A stretch of 64,000 bases of DNA from Aplectana chamaeleonis (GCA_029168955.1 JAPDOI010000173.1:62001-126000), one strand, 5' to 3'; positions 11,736 through 24,400 are shown, counted from the first letter of the stretch. Translations and numbers: made by a program. Notes: a model not told the origin generated them from the letters alone.

Positions 11736-11739
11736 AAGT

Positions 11740-13040
11740 CATTTAGTTTTGCTGACGCCCCCTAGATTTCTGTCCAGTGCAGTTATTCAGCACGCACAAT
11801 CTGTGTTACGCTTCGATTTTGAACTGCATTGTCTAATTGGGTACGGAACACGAAATTGAATACTGTCGTATGCTCTTGACGCGTGCAGTATGAATGGCTT
11901 GAGTTTGATTTCTAATCTTCTGGACAGGAAAAGAAATCCGAATAACTGATCATTTTCCAATTCTTCATATAGCATCCTCGTGGTGTAGGTCTTTCTTTCG
12001 TGATCCTTCTTCTTTTTTATCGCCGCGCCATGCTGATTAAAAAATTTTCGCCTCTCATAGTCACTGCAATAATAAAGATTATTCGAGTGCGCGATGATCA
12101 GTTGCCACATTGCAACCAGGCATGTGCAGATTTTCCGATTTTCCAAAAGATGTTCTAATATTCCCCATTCCGTTTTCGGTTTCAGCCTTTAATAAAAAGG
12201 ACATGAAAGTCATCAAGAGCTTGTTCATTTTATCTTTCAAATGATGTACATTTACTCCGTCCATTGGCAGTCAAGCCTGGTACCCCTTCTGCGGCCGTAT
12301 TCATGAACCCAAGTGAGCCTACCGGGAAGATTCAAAGTGCACTAAACGTACCCACCCGGCGCGTAGACAGGGAGGCTGCCTGCTACCTGGCAGGTAAACG
12401 GCAGTGTTCTTAGCAACCTAGCAGGTGATGGAAAGGAGGGGGGGGGGGGTGACTGACTGCTACGTCGATCTCACATTTCAGATAATGATCCATGGTTCCC
12501 TGACAGGCAGCGCGCGCTCAACTGGACGCGCGCAACTCCGAATTTGAATAGGAGCGACATGCATCTATTTCCAGCCTCCTGCCCAAAAATGAGCTTATCT
12601 GAAATCGTAGCAGTATCGCGAGTCGTCTCGACTTGAAGTCGAAGCGACCAGCGATACTGCCGCGACCTGAAATCGTTTCGTCCACTCACTTCGAGTCGCT
12701 CAGGCGGACGCAGTTTTGCGTAAAAAATACGGACAATTGCGGACAACGCCGCAGGAATTGAAAAAAAAAATTTTTTTCTTGGTTTTTGCTGATTCCTCCT
12801 GATTATTTTTGTGACTTCGGTGCCTTTATAATCTAGATAAATTAGTTTTGCATAGTTTTCCAACAGAAAATGGTTTCAAAAGACGACGGGATGGAATTTG
12901 CTTGTACAGCATCGTAAAACTACTACTAACGTTAGTGATTGTCGGAAGCTCTGCATGAAATGTGATTTCTCGGTAGCCTCATTAAACTTTCTCATCTCTA
13001 TAATCGTAAATGTGTAGAAAGAACTCGTTTTTCCCTTTCA
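11740..13040. other. No gene seen; contains a 49-bp hairpin at 12611-12659
   Basis: No recognised coding signal; the minus-strand ORF at 11787-12146 resembles nothing known. Bases 12611-12659 form a hairpin (CAGTATCGC with GCGATACTG, and TCGACTT with AAGTCGA). A G12 run lies at 12438-12449. About 60 bp near 12540-12600 resembles 26765-26830 (shared CATTTCCAGCC and AAAAATGAGCT). Confidence 0.5.
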
Positions 13041-13042
13041 CA

Positions 13043-13150
13043 TGCCGGGTTTAAGCCTCGCAGACACAGCGCACATGGGACATGGCGTCGAATAAATGAG
13101 CTGGTGTGCAACCACGGAGGCGACACACCGAATTTCACGCGCAAGTCGGT
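13043..13150 (+). repeat. About 105-bp dispersed repeat, inverted partner at 15053-15160
   Basis: The run TTTAAGCCTCGCAGACACAG and GGGACATGGCGTCGAAT matches the reverse complement of 15053-15160. Translated, both encode a similar basic peptide (PRRHSAHGTWRRI), which hints at a retroelement-derived coding fragment, but the family is not identified. Confidence 0.65.
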
Positions 13151-13319
13151 AATTCACCGCAATAACAGGGATAACCTGAAGTTTTTACGGTATCCAGTGG
13201 AACTATCTTAGCTCTTCACTAAATGGTCGAATTCGTTGTCACTATCAGATGCACCGGACCATATCCCCCGTGCAGTCCATAGAAAATGTGATCCCGCTCG
13301 CCCATGTTTTTAACCTGAG

Positions 13320-13495
13320 TTCATGAGGGCTGAATTTCCAAGCCGGTGGCGTACTTCATTTGTAACTCCTATTGTTATGAAGAAACTATCTACTCTACTA
13401 ACCCTAAAGATTCTCGACCTATTCGTATCACCTCGATTTTCGCTAGGTTGTTTGAAAATGTGCTGAAGAAAAGAATAATGGACCACGTACTAGTG
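13320..13495 (+). pseudogene. CR1/jockey-like RT fragment (N-terminal RT motifs)
   Basis: After allowing a frameshift near 13390, the translation contains a W-RTSFVTPIV stretch followed by NPKDSRPIRITSIFARLFE and VLKKRIMDH. This matches the R-P-I-S-[IL]-T start of CR1-type reverse transcriptases. It is a short dead fragment. A C-terminal piece lies downstream at 14430-14862, separated by repeat sequence. Confidence 0.65.
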
Positions 13496-13589
13496 CTTAC
13501 CCTACATTTCGCGAGGGCTCTTATAAAACCATGTTTTGATATTTATAGGTATGGGACACTGCATTGATAACTCGCTTTCCTAATCCCCT

Positions 13590-14400
13590 TAATGCCATAG
13601 AGATTTCAAAAAGTGGGCATTTCCACGGCTTTCCGAAGAGAAAAAAGATACAAAAATGGCAACTTTTAGGGTGCTGAAAAAATTGTCTCGAGTTGAGCCT
13701 AAAACTTTTTCTTGGGACTTTTCTGCACGCTGATTACGAATCTGAGGCCCATTTGTCGATATTCGAAAAAGTCCGTCTGACTTGGTCTGAAGCTTCAAAA
13801 TAGGGAAATTTTTGTGGCAAAAAAAATTGACTTTTGACGACTTCGAGAATGGCACGATGGAATCGTCTTGAAACTTCTACATGGGAGTTATTTGGATTGC
13901 CTAACACAAATCTGTGGTCGGTTTATCGGTTTGCCTTGGATTTCGGTATGTAGCCGTGGGTAAATGGCAGCTCGGTTATAGTCTCAGATTACACTCAAAA
14001 TTTTTCTGTGGTTGCTATTTGGAACGCTGAACACGAATTTGAGGTCCATTTTCGAAATGGTAAGGTAGGTAACGCCAGTTAAAAGGCATTATGCATACCG
14101 TGACCGACAGTAAACCTAAGTCTAGCAAAGAATATACCCCAGATTCGGGTTCAGCGTCCTAAATAACCCTCAGTTGGAAGTTTGGAGCCGAACCCGAAAC
14201 ATTTTCTTGAATACCTTAAAAAATCCCCAAATGGGTACCCTTACCTTTTTGCGGAGCAATGAAAATGCCGTTTTTTTGAATCCCCGCAGCCATTTAGGGA
14301 ATTTCAAGCACGAGTCTTTATGTCCTTTCACAGACCTACAGCGACGACAACAAAGTTTCCCGAATCTCCACAGGGTAGGTGAAGCAGTCTCTAGTTAGAC
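13590..14400. repeat. Dispersed repeat family R, copy 1
   Basis: It shares the recurring phrases GGTTATTTGGATTGCC, GCTGAACACGAATTTGAGG and TCAGATTACACTCAAAATTT with copies at 22988-24037 and 50750-52140. It is non-coding and lies between two CR1 fragments, probably inserted into the CR1 copy. Terminal inverted repeats are not clear in this copy. Confidence 0.6.
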
Positions 14401-14429
14401 CGGTACTCTATCATTCCTGAGTGCTAGCA

Positions 14430-14862
14430 TGGGTTCCAACGAAATAGGTCTACGACACGACAACCGGACCTGGGGTTTCTCATTCAAGGTGACACCAGTT
14501 TCGACTGTCACTGTAATCAGGAGGCTTCGAAAGCCAATAAAGTGATGCACAGCGTGTCCAGGGCGCTCTAAACCACTAATTCCGGTATTCTTGTCGAAGC
14601 TTTCGGGTCATGTAGTGGACCTCTTCTGGGATACGGGTGTTCAACCCGATTAAGATAAAGTCAATAGAGCTGCTCAAGAGTGTGCAGCGGAATTTCACGC
14701 GTAGGGTACATAAAAGGACCACTGACTTCAACTACGCTGGAAGTCTGGCTCATTTAGGCAGAAGCGCCGTGCTAGGGCTCATGACTTCAGCGGAGAGGAG
14801 GAGGAAGTTTGAATTGATAATGCTGTATAAAATTTCTCGTTTTGAGACCAAGTTTAAGTAGT
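14430..14862 (+). pseudogene. CR1-like RT C-terminal fragment
   Basis: With frameshifts, the translation reads like the region after the CR1 RT palm: LKTTNSGILVEAF, FNPIKIKSIELLKSVQRNF and LIMLYKI. In the CR1 family this is the thumb/C-terminal segment (consensus form ...LLEYxSxVWNPxxxxxxxxLExVQRxFT). Stops interrupt it and no upstream catalytic core remains. Together with 13320-13495 it probably represents one decayed plus-strand CR1 copy. Confidence 0.65.
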
Positions 14863-15052
14863 AGTAGTTGATGTTTCAGATTAAAATCACACCTCGAATT
14901 GAAAAAAATTAAATCAAGCGCCGCAGACAAGGGCGAGACAAGCTGTTCTCTGCAAAACGCGGTCAAATCATATAAACTTCTTTTGAAATTCGTCAACACT
15001 CCGCGAAATCCCAAGAATATTCAAGCAGTACGGATTTAGAGGAAAATCTTGA

Positions 15053-15160
15053 TTTGCTCGTAAAATTCGGTGTGTCGCGTCCGTGGTTGCACATAAGGTC
15101 ATATATTCGACGCCATGTCCCATGTGCGCTGTGTCTGCGAGGCTTAAGCCACATGCCGTA
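15053..15160 (-). repeat. About 105-bp dispersed repeat (partner of 13043-13150)
   Basis: This is the reverse complement of 13043-13150 with moderate divergence. It joins directly to the broken 3' side of the RTE fragment at about 15163 (GTGGTTAAA/AAAATAAAA), where RTE homology stops. Confidence 0.65.
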
Positions 15161-15164
15161 TTTT

Positions 15165-15401
15165 ATTTTTTTAACCACATCCGTCCAGAACTTCCGCCTA
15201 CGCCCAGGTGGCCGTTTCCAGACAGGAATTGGAAGCATTCTTAAAGAGGGTTGTACCAGACGATCCGGCGTTCTTCTTAGTATATGCCCGAGCAGTCGAA
15301 GTCGACTTTCCATTGCTGCTTCAGATGGCGTTGGGAGATGCTAGCACCTCCGTCGTGTCAAGCGTTGATGTAGTGCGTTGATTTCTTTGTAAAGATCTTC
15401 G

Positions 15402-15405
<4 letters not shown>
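15165..15405 (-). mobile_element. RTE copy 2, 3' portion (separated by insertion)
   Basis: The minus-strand translation gives [18 protein letters not shown] and PPGRRRKFWTDVVK, the RTE C-terminal region. It starts at the exact base where the RTE piece at 19955-21872 stops. The shared pentamer GTTAT (15401-15405 and 19955-19959) is the target-site duplication of the intervening 4.5-kb insertion. RTE homology ends at about 15163, so the true 3' end is missing. Confidence 0.85.

Positions 15406-15478
<73 letters not shown>
15406..15478. repeat. (TA)n microsatellite
   Basis: This is an uninterrupted TA dinucleotide run at the left edge of the CR1-bearing insertion. It may derive from the simple-repeat 3' tail of that element. 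Confidence 0.95.
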
Positions 15479-15479
<1 letters not shown>

Positions 15480-15645
15480 CTGAATTTTTGAGCCTTATTA
15501 TGACATGGTATATGATAAGAAGTTATCACAAGGTAGCTGAGTTGAACGCAAAACTCAGATGTCAGGCAGAGACTCGAACCTGCATTGCACGCTTTCCGGG
15601 CGAGAGTGTTACCATTACACCACCGACACCCGTTCTGCATCACTC
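15480..15645 (-). mobile_element. tRNA-derived SINE copy 1 (tRNA-like head 15558-15630)
   Basis: On the minus strand, 73 nt fold as a degenerate cloverleaf. The acceptor GGTGTCG pairs with TGACATC (two G-U pairs) and the D-arm keeps GG. A box-A-like TGGTGTAATGG and box-B GGTTCGAGTC are present. The anticodon loop reads CCGGAAA (GGA) with C instead of U33 and a stem mismatch, and the T-loop is one base too long. The downstream tail TTTTGCG-TCAACTCA-ACCTTGTG is shared with copies at 37988 and 38316. That shared tail is why it is called a SINE and not a tRNA gene. Confidence 0.65.
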
Positions 15646-15647
15646 AG

Positions 15648-16078
<431 letters not shown>

Positions 16079-16079
16079 G

Positions 16080-16684
16080 ACAGGAAAGCAACGAACAAAA
16101 AAAAATCGAGTTCCGTCTCAACCAAAAACAACCACATGGATGAGGAGAATCACAAAACATTCAGTAAACGAAGAATAAACAGACCCGAAGAGCCAGAGCT
16201 TCACGTGCTTGCCAAAAATTGAGAAAAAAGAAACGCAATCACCACTATCAGATAGCAGATCAGTTTTTTTTTGGAACTGTTTAGTATCAGCAATTTCCTT
16301 CACAGTGATATGTGAAAAAACGTGTTCTGGATGCCAATGATTTCACAAGAAGTGTGTAGACTTAGAACAGAGAGGATACGATCAGCCTGGGCAACGCAAC
16401 TAGCCGAAGCTATTCTGAGGTGGGCCAATGGAGGTGCCTCTTTGATCTGGTACGAACCTCAGGCGTAAGACCCAGACCCAAGCAGGCAATGGTAAGCCAT
16501 ACCCCTTGTTGACCTGTACCTCCAGCTCTAGACTGTGGGGTTTGCAGTGCACAAACACGAAGTCTATTGGGCAGTCAATCGCTGGAGCCGACATTCAATT
16601 TTAGAGAGATTTCTGAGTTTGGAAGTGGTTGCTCTATCGAAATTGATAGTTGAAAAAAAACCATCTTAGCAAACTGGGGGCCAG
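16080..16684. other. Probable 3' region of the CR1-bearing insertion; no gene
   Basis: It lies between the TA tract and the CR1 ORF2 end. A plus-strand patch at about 16300-16390 reads like a degraded PHD-type Cys/His pattern (CSGC...FHKKC) interrupted by a stop; this is not secure. No other signal. Confidence 0.4.
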
Positions 16685-19600
16685 CACATAAAGAGAAGGT
16701 CTATAAATTGAACACTTGGTATACATCAGGCACGCCTATCAATTCCATTAAATCAAGTTTTATGAGACCCTTTTTGAAAACAGACGTGCTTGGTTTCTGC
16801 GAAAGTTCAATTGGCAGCTTGTTCAACCACGCAGATTTTCGATGAAAGAATGAGTTGCTGTATTTGTTGCTCTTGAGAACACTACGTCGTCTATGTCTGG
16901 AAGTATCGATATTAAGACTAGGTCTTCTCGGAGAAGAGGGCCTGAAATGCCAAAAATTAGAAGCAGGGAGACGAAATTCTCCTCTGAGTATTCTGATCGC
17001 CATGACAATGTCGGCATAGGTCCGCCTATACAAAAGACTTCTCAAACCAAGCTCACTCAAGCGATTTCTGTATGATGACATGCTTCGAGGATAGCTAGGA
17101 TCAGGAAAGGCACTGAAATAAGCGATACTTGTAAAAGTCATTTGGTGAGACCTTTTCTATCTTGTTTATGAGCTTTCTAGTGTAGGGATTCCAAACTTGG
17201 CTACAATACTCCAAAATATGTAGGTAACACATATGGGCTGGCATTCATCAACGGCAAGCCGTGGGCTACAGTTGGGTTTGCCGCGGAAATAGCGCACAAT
17301 CCTCGGAGACAAACCCAAGCGTAGCCCATGGTTTGCGTTCATGAATCCCAGCCATGTTTTGTAAAGTTTGATCAGAACGGTAGTATCACTAGTTTTAACC
17401 GCTCTGAGCAAGCTATAAAGGCAGCGCATGGCCCTAGAAACGATATTTTTATGTGTGTTTCCCAATCAAGAGTGTTAGTTACGATAACTCTAAAGTCGCG
17501 GATTCTAGTAAGTGGCTCTGACAAAGCAACCCCATTGAGAGATTCGCTTCGTAGATTCGAAGAGTTTTGACCACGAGAAAACAAATACGTTTCACTTGAG
17601 TTGAGCTTTAATCCCCAATTACTAGCCCAGAGAGACATACGCTCAATCGCACTACGCATTCCTGATTGGACAACATGTCTGTTACTGTCATTGGAAATTG
17701 TATATACCTTCATATAATCCGCATATGGACACACATGAAAATCTTGGTTTATTTTCAGGAAGGCCGGGAGATCTGAGGTGTATATGCCGAACAGAAGAGG
17801 TGAAAATACTCCGCCCTGAGGGACTCCAGATGTACAAAAATGCGTATTAGAGAAAGTGCCATTACAGTTAACAACAAAAGTTCGCTCAGAAAGGAAAGAT
17901 GTCAGCCAGCTCAATAGATTCCCCCTGAACCCTATTTTTTAGCATTTTCTGAGTAAGCTACCGTGATCGACGGTGTCAAATGCTTTGCTCAAATCAAAGT
18001 AAACAGCGTCAACAGCTTGTGACTAGCTTAGTGCACCAATCCAAGTGTGATTACATTCTAGAAGTTGCAGGCAAGTAGAGGAGTTTTTAAAAAAACCAAA
18101 CTTTTCAGGAGAGATAACATTGAATTTGTCTAGCCAATCTTGAAAACAGACTTTCAAAATTTTTTCCATGACTTTGCAAGGTGTTGGTGTAATGCTTATA
18201 GGTCGAAATTCATTAGGTGATGAAGCAGAGGAGCTTTCAGGTATTGCAGTAACTATCGATCTCTTCCACAGTGGGAACCTGGCCAGTAATAAGCGAGATG
18301 TTGAAAATGTGACACAGAGGGATTGAGATTTTCTCAGCAAACATTTTATAGAAAACTGCAGGAATTTTGTCCGAAGCGATCGAAAAAGAGGCCTTAACTT
18401 TATGCGCTTACTTACGGACCAGTGAAGGATTAATCACTGGTAAGGGGCAATCAGGGATAACATGCGTAAGGAAGTTTGCGTTAGATTGACATGGAGGTGT
18501 GAAAACACTTGCGAAAAAGTCAGCCAGTGCATTGGCTTTATCGTTCGCAGTAGTGAGGACACCTACATCTGAACCATGTGAGCACGTCGAATTGTTCTTT
18601 TTACCCACACGTTTACTGACGTAGGCATAGAATTTCTCCATGTTGGGACTATTGGAAAGTTTTCATTCTTTATAATCAAAATAACGTTTCAGATGATAAC
18701 TCAAATTCTTATTAACTGTTTTGTATTCCTCAGATTCAAGCGGATCCTCTATAGCGTTGAATAATCTCTCTTTATAACGGTAAAAGTTGCGAACGTGTTT
18801 TGGATAACTTTCTTGTACACGCGCAACTTTTCGAGTTGGAACAAACGTATCAATCAATTCATGCAACACAAGCAGGAAACGGTCGTAAACATTATCAATA
18901 GATTCGTAGTTATAAAAAACTGAGAAGCAGTCAATCTCATCGAGCTTAGCATTTATTTCTCTAGAATTCGCCGCCAAGAAGTCTTTCTTCGTACCAATTA
19001 CAGAATTTGTAAACGATTTCTCGAATTTGAAGCTAACTATGTTGTGATCAGAAACACCAAGAGGGGGTCTGATAACAACATCGAAACTCAAAGTGTTTGA
19101 TGACAGAACTATGTCAAGTACAGATGTACCACACGTGGGTTCACCAACGTGCTGCTCAAGCCCAACAGAGGAAACCAGGAATAAGAAACTTGTGAGAACG
19201 CGCAACGGGGGGATCGCTGGACCAATCGACATCTAAGTTCAGGTCACCAAAAAGGACAATATTATCGAAACCGGAACACAAATCAGAGAGCAGATTGCAG
19301 AGTTCTTCATCTTCGAGGGAATTTTGTTTTGGAGGACGATAAACGATGATAAATCGAATATACTCGATAGAAATCTCCAGAGTGTCGAAACATATAACAT
19401 CAGCTGACATGTTTAGTGAATTAAAGGTAACCTGTTTGAAATCAGTATGGTCTTGAATTGAAGCACAAGTTCCTCCACCACTTCTGCCAACTCTGTCTTT
19501 CCTCATGGCTCTATACGGAAAATGAGAAATAATTCCACTGGTAGACACTTTAGAGTTTAACCTAGTTTCAGTTACAAAAATGAAGTGCGGTTTAGAAACA

Positions 19601-19954
19601 GAAACAAACTGGTAAAATTCAGATGATTTGTTAACCAAACTCCTTGCATTAAGTACACGATGAAAAATTTGAGCCTTACGTGTTTCCCCGTTTTTTTACC
19701 ATTGTTCAGTATATTTGGAATTTTCGACCTTTTTATTACCTGTCCTCTCCATACAACATAAATGCGCTCGACGCTAGGATCAGCATCTTTTAATTCGGAA
19801 GCTTCAGCACGTAGTTGTTTCTCCTATTCTCGTTCAGCTGAAGTCATAGATCGACGAATATAGACATTGTTAAATTTAGAATTTGTCTTCAGAAGCCTGG
19901 CCTTTTTTAGAGTTTCAAAAAAGTTCCTCTAAGATGAGAAAATGCATTTTATAA
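16685..19954 (-). mobile_element. CR1-like non-LTR retrotransposon (ORF2: endonuclease + RT), inactive
   Basis: Read on the minus strand from 19954. First comes a short upstream ORF1-like end (VYIRRSMTSAERE, VERIYVVWRGQ). The endonuclease follows at about 19640-18660 with FVTETRLN, IVYRPPKQ, LFGDLNLDVDW and SDHNIVSF. Then comes RT with FRPISITPTPCKVMEKIL, catalytic YFDLSKAFDTVDH (about 17960) and SGVPQGGVFSPLLF. The second catalytic motif reads YADY instead of YADD (about 17710), so the RT is dead. Several frameshifts and stops break the ORF and a small MITE interrupts it. The whole unit sits inside RTE copy 2 with a GTTAT duplication. Confidence 0.85.
17229..17351. mobile_element. Small MITE (about 120 bp) inside CR1 ORF2
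   Basis: ATGGGCTGGCATTCATCAAC on the left pairs with the complement of GTTCATGAATCCCAGCCAT on the right, and GGGCTAC/GTAGCCC and GGGTTTG/CAAACCC pair inward. The CR1 peptide is interrupted between LYKTW and CVTYIFWS, with the MITE translating in frame between them. The element therefore postdates the CR1 insertion. Confidence 0.75.
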
Positions 19955-21872
19955 GTTATGGCATACACGCGGCCAGAAATATCCAAGCAAACGCCTAAAG
20001 AGCTTCCTCTCCGTGCGATACAACCTTTCATCTGCGTCTTCGGTGCTGCCCACGTTTCCGATCCGTACATCATGATAGGGCGAATAGACGATAAGTAGGC
20101 GCGCAACTCGACTTTCTTCGCGATGGTGGTAGACCACAAACACTTGGTTAGAGAATTGAATGCAGACGTAGCTTTCGCACATCGTTGTCGAATATCCGCT
20201 GCATAACTACCATCGTTCTTCAGCAAACAGCCCAAATAACGGAAATCGTCCACCAGTTCGATACGTCGTCCGTCCACACAAACTCCCGTTGAATGCCTCT
20301 GAGAGACCCACATTTGCTTGCATTTGTGGGGACCAACACGAAGTCCATAGGCTGCGGCATACTTCAAAACGAGATTCACAATCCTTTGCAGTTTTGCGTT
20401 GTTCTCAGCGAATAACACAATGTCGTCGGCGTACTCCAGGTCGACAAGGGAGCGTCCTGATGGTTTTAGGATCACATCCGCAGGAAACTGTTCTGCAACT
20501 CTACGCATGATGTCATCAACGGCGGAGTTGAAAAGAAAAGGTCCTGCAACGGCTCCTTGCCTTACTCCTGTTTTCACCTCGGAAGCTGACGTAAATCCGA
20601 CAGGTGTACGAACTGCTGCTGTTGTTCCTCTGCTCATGTTCTCGAATAACCGAACATACTTTTCCGGGACTCCATCTGCTCGTAGAGCGTTGAGCAATCG
20701 ATCACGATGAGGAGAGTCGAACGCGGCTTCAAAGTTAAAAAAGCAAGCTGTAAAGGCTTTGAATACTGCTGCCACGATTCAATTACTCTTCTCACAACGA
20801 ACACTTGGTCGATGGTCGATCTTCCAGGTCGAAAACCGGCTTGCTCCTCTCTGGTCGTTTCCTCACGGTGCTTGATGAGTCGCTCGAGAATGATACGTTC
20901 TAAAACCTTGTACATGACACGAAGTAGAGAAATTCCTATGTAGTTTTGAGGATCCGTGACGGATAGCTTTTTGTGAAGAGGCACGATGATCGCATGTCTC
21001 CACGAATCGGGTATTCCTTCGCTCATCCACATGTCACGGATGGTGTTGGTCATTTCACGAATCCCAGACGAAGGAAGAGCTTTCAGCATTTCAGCAGTGA
21101 TGTTGTCATCTCCACCTGCCTTTCCATTCTTCATTTTCCGGACACAATCCAAAACTACAGACTCAGTCGGCGGTTCCTCACTGATATCGTAATGTGCTCT
21201 CCGAACATGCGGGAGCTCAGGTACTGATGGCGCTGGAAGATTCAGTAGTGAACTGAAGTAATCCTTCCATCTTGGCGGCGTCGCATCACCAACTGCAACT
21301 CTATTGGTAGTGTTGAGGACAGCAGAACATCTCTGCATCTTCCCGCTATACTGTCGCAGCAACGTGTAGGCTTTCTTCGGATTCTTCTCCTCCCAAGCCT
21401 TCTCAAACTCCTTAGCTCTACACGTCCACTCTCGTTCGCGGTCATTTTGAAGCTGCCGACGCACCTTCTTCCTCAGACGCTTCTCCTCCACGAAGTTTCC
21501 TGCAGTTCGGAGAGCACATACTCTGTTGTAGGTAGATGTTGTTTCTTCTGAAATGTAATCGAACTTCTTCAAAGGCTGCACAAACGAGAAAGCCTCTTTC
21601 GAAGCGTCCTGGATGCGCTTGACAAAAAAATCCGCGTGGCCAAGTTTCATCTTCGTCCGTACTCCGATGTGAATAGAGACGCGTTGTCTAAAATTCCTCC
21701 AGCATTCTTCATCTCTGAGACTTGTCATGTCAATCTTCTCTAGAGGCTGAGCCCCACGCTTCCGCTTATGAATCCTCGCAGTGAAGTTCAACACAACAGG
21801 ACGGTGATACGAATCGATTGCGACATCCCACACAGCTCTAGATCTTCAAATGTTCGATAAAGGAATATTTTA
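19955..21872 (-). mobile_element. RTE copy 2, 5'-truncated main portion (RT)
   Basis: The minus-strand translation starts within the RTE linker (RSRAVWDVAIDSYHRPVVLN) and runs through the RT: NYIGISLLRVMYKVLERII, EQAGFRPGRSTIDQVF and LEYADDIVLF, all intact. A frameshift in a T-run near 20735 separates the two long ORFs (21833-20634 and 20775-19915). It stops at YFWPRVCHN, where the 4.5-kb insertion begins. The remainder of the element is at 15165-15405. The endonuclease domain is missing because of 5' truncation at about 21872. Confidence 0.88.
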
Positions 21873-22239
21873 TTATTATTATCAGTATAAAATATTATTT
21901 TTATGTTTTCACGCCGTTCGTATGTGTCGCATACCTTCTGAGAGGTTTATCAACGATAAATCTTTGGGTAAGGATAACCGCTATAACACAGAATCGGATT
22001 CTTACCCCTATTGATATTCGTGGCGCATTCGACATTGTAGCGGTTGAGGCTTGACCGCTTCCGGGAAACAAAATGTTCAAGTCAGTGCCTTGATCTCCCC
22101 TCACATGAATCTGGTTCCAATTCAAAGATCGAAGACATAGTACATCGAAGAGATATGTAGATTTGTTTGACTTAGGGCCAGTACAGCAAACAGCAGCGAC
22201 TCGAGCCACCAAGCCACACGTGCACGAAGGTATAAGCAC

Positions 22240-22735
22240 TATTCTTAAAATTTAGCTTCCTGGAAAAAGTAACGATTCGGTAATGGTGAAAAAAAGCTTT
22301 AAAAACATCTTGAAATATCTTAAAAATGATTTGGCGTAAAACATCCTGAACAAAAGCTAGGAAATGAAGTGACATAACCAAAAATGCGATTTGGCGGTCG
22401 ATCATTTCACAAGCTTCTCAGTCAAACGGAATATGGAATGGGGTTTATCCCCTAGCTTGGCCTCTTCTGATTCCCTTATTACAGCTTTCAAGAATGGCTT
22501 AATGTTTCCGTTGCGCGCTTGGTTTCGTTTTGATAAGTTCACGGAGAAACTTGTGAAATGATCGACCGCCAAATCGCATTTTTGGTTATTTCACTTCATT
22601 TCCTAGCTTTTTTTATTTTTCCAGGCTATTTTATGCCAAATCATTTTTAAGATATTTCAAGATATTTTTGAAGCTTTTTTCACCATTACCGAATCGTTAC
22701 TTTTGCCAGGAAGCTGAATTTTTCAGAAATTTCAC
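22240..22735. mobile_element. Inverted-repeat element, about 180-bp arms
   Basis: The arms at about 22240-22415 and 22550-22735 pair through GGTAATGGTGAAAAAAAGCT and CGATTTGGCGGTCGATCATT against their complements. The spacer is about 130 bp. No coding capacity. Confidence 0.8.
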
Positions 22736-22987
22736 ATATTTTTTCCGAAGGTTCCCTTTCTGACTCCAATTTTTCTCAACGATTTCCATTTTGAAATGAT
22801 GAAACATCTAACAGACGATATTGGCGTATGGGTACAATTTTTAAAACTTAAGCCCAGAAACAATAAAAATACCACTCATTGCCGCATTTTGTGCAACATC
22901 TGAGAACTCAATATTATTGATCATTAATATTTGATCTCGCATGATGAGAAGAATTTCCCAAACAAGTGACTTACAAGTCAACTGCAA

Positions 22988-24037
22988 TAAGTCATAGTGA
23001 CCATTCCAAATGAAATGTACTTTTCTAGAACCATTTTCTGACGAAAAGTCCGAATATGCTCATCGCAGCTGCCTAGACCCACTCTGAAAAAAGTTACAGG
23101 CTTTTTTCTCTGATTTTTGTACATATTGTACCCTCTAAAAAGCGCATTATTTTTATCCGGAAACGGACCTCAAAATCGTGTTCAGCGCCCGAAACTACCC
23201 CACTAAGCAAAGTTTGGTTGAAGGAACATTTTCCAATTTTTGCGCAGACTAATAGCGTTTACGACTTGTACGGATTTTCGGTTGGGCGTTTATTTGAACC
23301 AATTAGAGGGCTCTCGAAGCGTTTCAAGAGAATATTCCAGATTTAAAATTGATTTAAAATCCGCTCTGAGGGTTATTTGGATTGCTGATCACGAATCTGA
23401 GGTTCATTCATCAATTTTCTAAAGTTTTCGACTGTATTCGTTCACAGATTCCCATCGGGGGAGAATTTTATGGCAAATCGCAAATTTTGACGATTTCCGG
23501 AGTGCTACTATAAATCATGCTCAAATTATTTCTCTGGGGGTTATTTGGGGTGCTAAACACGAGTCTGATGTCAGTTAATCGATTTGTCAGCTTACGGTAG
23601 ATTACGGTGAGTATACGGTAGTTTGGTCAAAGTCTCAGATTTGTCTCAAAGTTTCTATGTGGGGGTTATTTGGGGTGCTGAATACGAATTCGATGTACAT
23701 TTGTCGATTATCGGAATATTGAGGTAGGTTTAGCCTCCTAAATGGCATGTTGCCTACCTTAACCTACAGTAAACCTTAAAATTTCCACAAGCGAACCCCA
23801 GACTGGTGTTCAGCACCCCAGATTACACCTACATGCATGTTTTAGGCTAAATCCGAAGAAAAATTTAAATACACCTCAAAAATTCCATGGGGACACTTAC
23901 CTTGCCGCGAAGCTTTGATAAACGTTCACAACTTTTTTTCAGAGTGGGTCTAGGCAGCTGCAATGGGCGTATTCGAATTTTCGTTCGAAAATGGTTCTAG
24001 AGAAGTACATTTCATTTGGAATGGTCACTATGACTTA
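22988..24037. mobile_element. Non-autonomous DNA transposon (family R core), about 105-bp TIRs, TA target site
   Basis: The ends are TA-AGTCATAGTGACC and GGTCACTATGACT-TA, perfect for 13 bp. Inverted homology continues through CATTCCAAATGAAATGTACT and TCTAGAACCATTTTC to TAGACCCACTCTGA, about 105 bp in all. The TA flanks fit Tc1/mariner-type insertion. The core consists of dispersed family R phrases and encodes no transposase. Confidence 0.8.
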
Positions 24038-24044
24038 ATGTGGT

Positions 24045-24400
24045 TCCCTTGTTAGAGCCATCAACAATCAGGAATCATTGAGGCATTTCACGCAACAGGC
24101 GAAAAAAATCAATATTATTGATTGGTATTTATCGATTATGACTGATGAGCATAATTTTCCAACCAAGAAAACCAGTCCCATCGGCAATCACCATTCCTAG
24201 CCGCATTTTGTACAAAAAGCGCGAAAATCGATAATATTGATTATCGATCGATGGCGGGTCATGAATACTTATTCTGACAAGTTCAGTACTTATCTCCGAC
24301 GACCTGTGTCGATTGGCTGCAGATTCACCCACACACCCCGGTCTCCACAGCCGTAGCAGAAAAAGGCAGTTTTCGTGCTCCACGGCTAATTTAGTATGTA
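24045..24400. other. No gene seen; degenerate inverted words (ATTATTGAT)
   Basis: Phrases such as AATCAATATTATTGATTG and CGATAATATTGATTATCG recur here and at 22860-22935, on the two sides of the element at 22988-24037. The flanks may be halves of an older interrupted repeat. Confidence 0.4.

Noticed and set aside
11787..12146. 120-codon minus-strand ORF
   Set aside because: No resemblance to any family, no repeat or splice context; length is within chance for AT-rich DNA.
15558..15630. Functional tRNA-Ser gene
   Set aside because: C33 in place of U33, a mismatched anticodon stem, an 8-nt T-loop, no Ser-type long variable arm, and a tail shared with other SINE-like copies.
16300..16392. PHD-finger-like CSGC...FHKKC peptide
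   Set aside because: Interrupted by a stop, short, and opposite in strand to the surrounding CR1.
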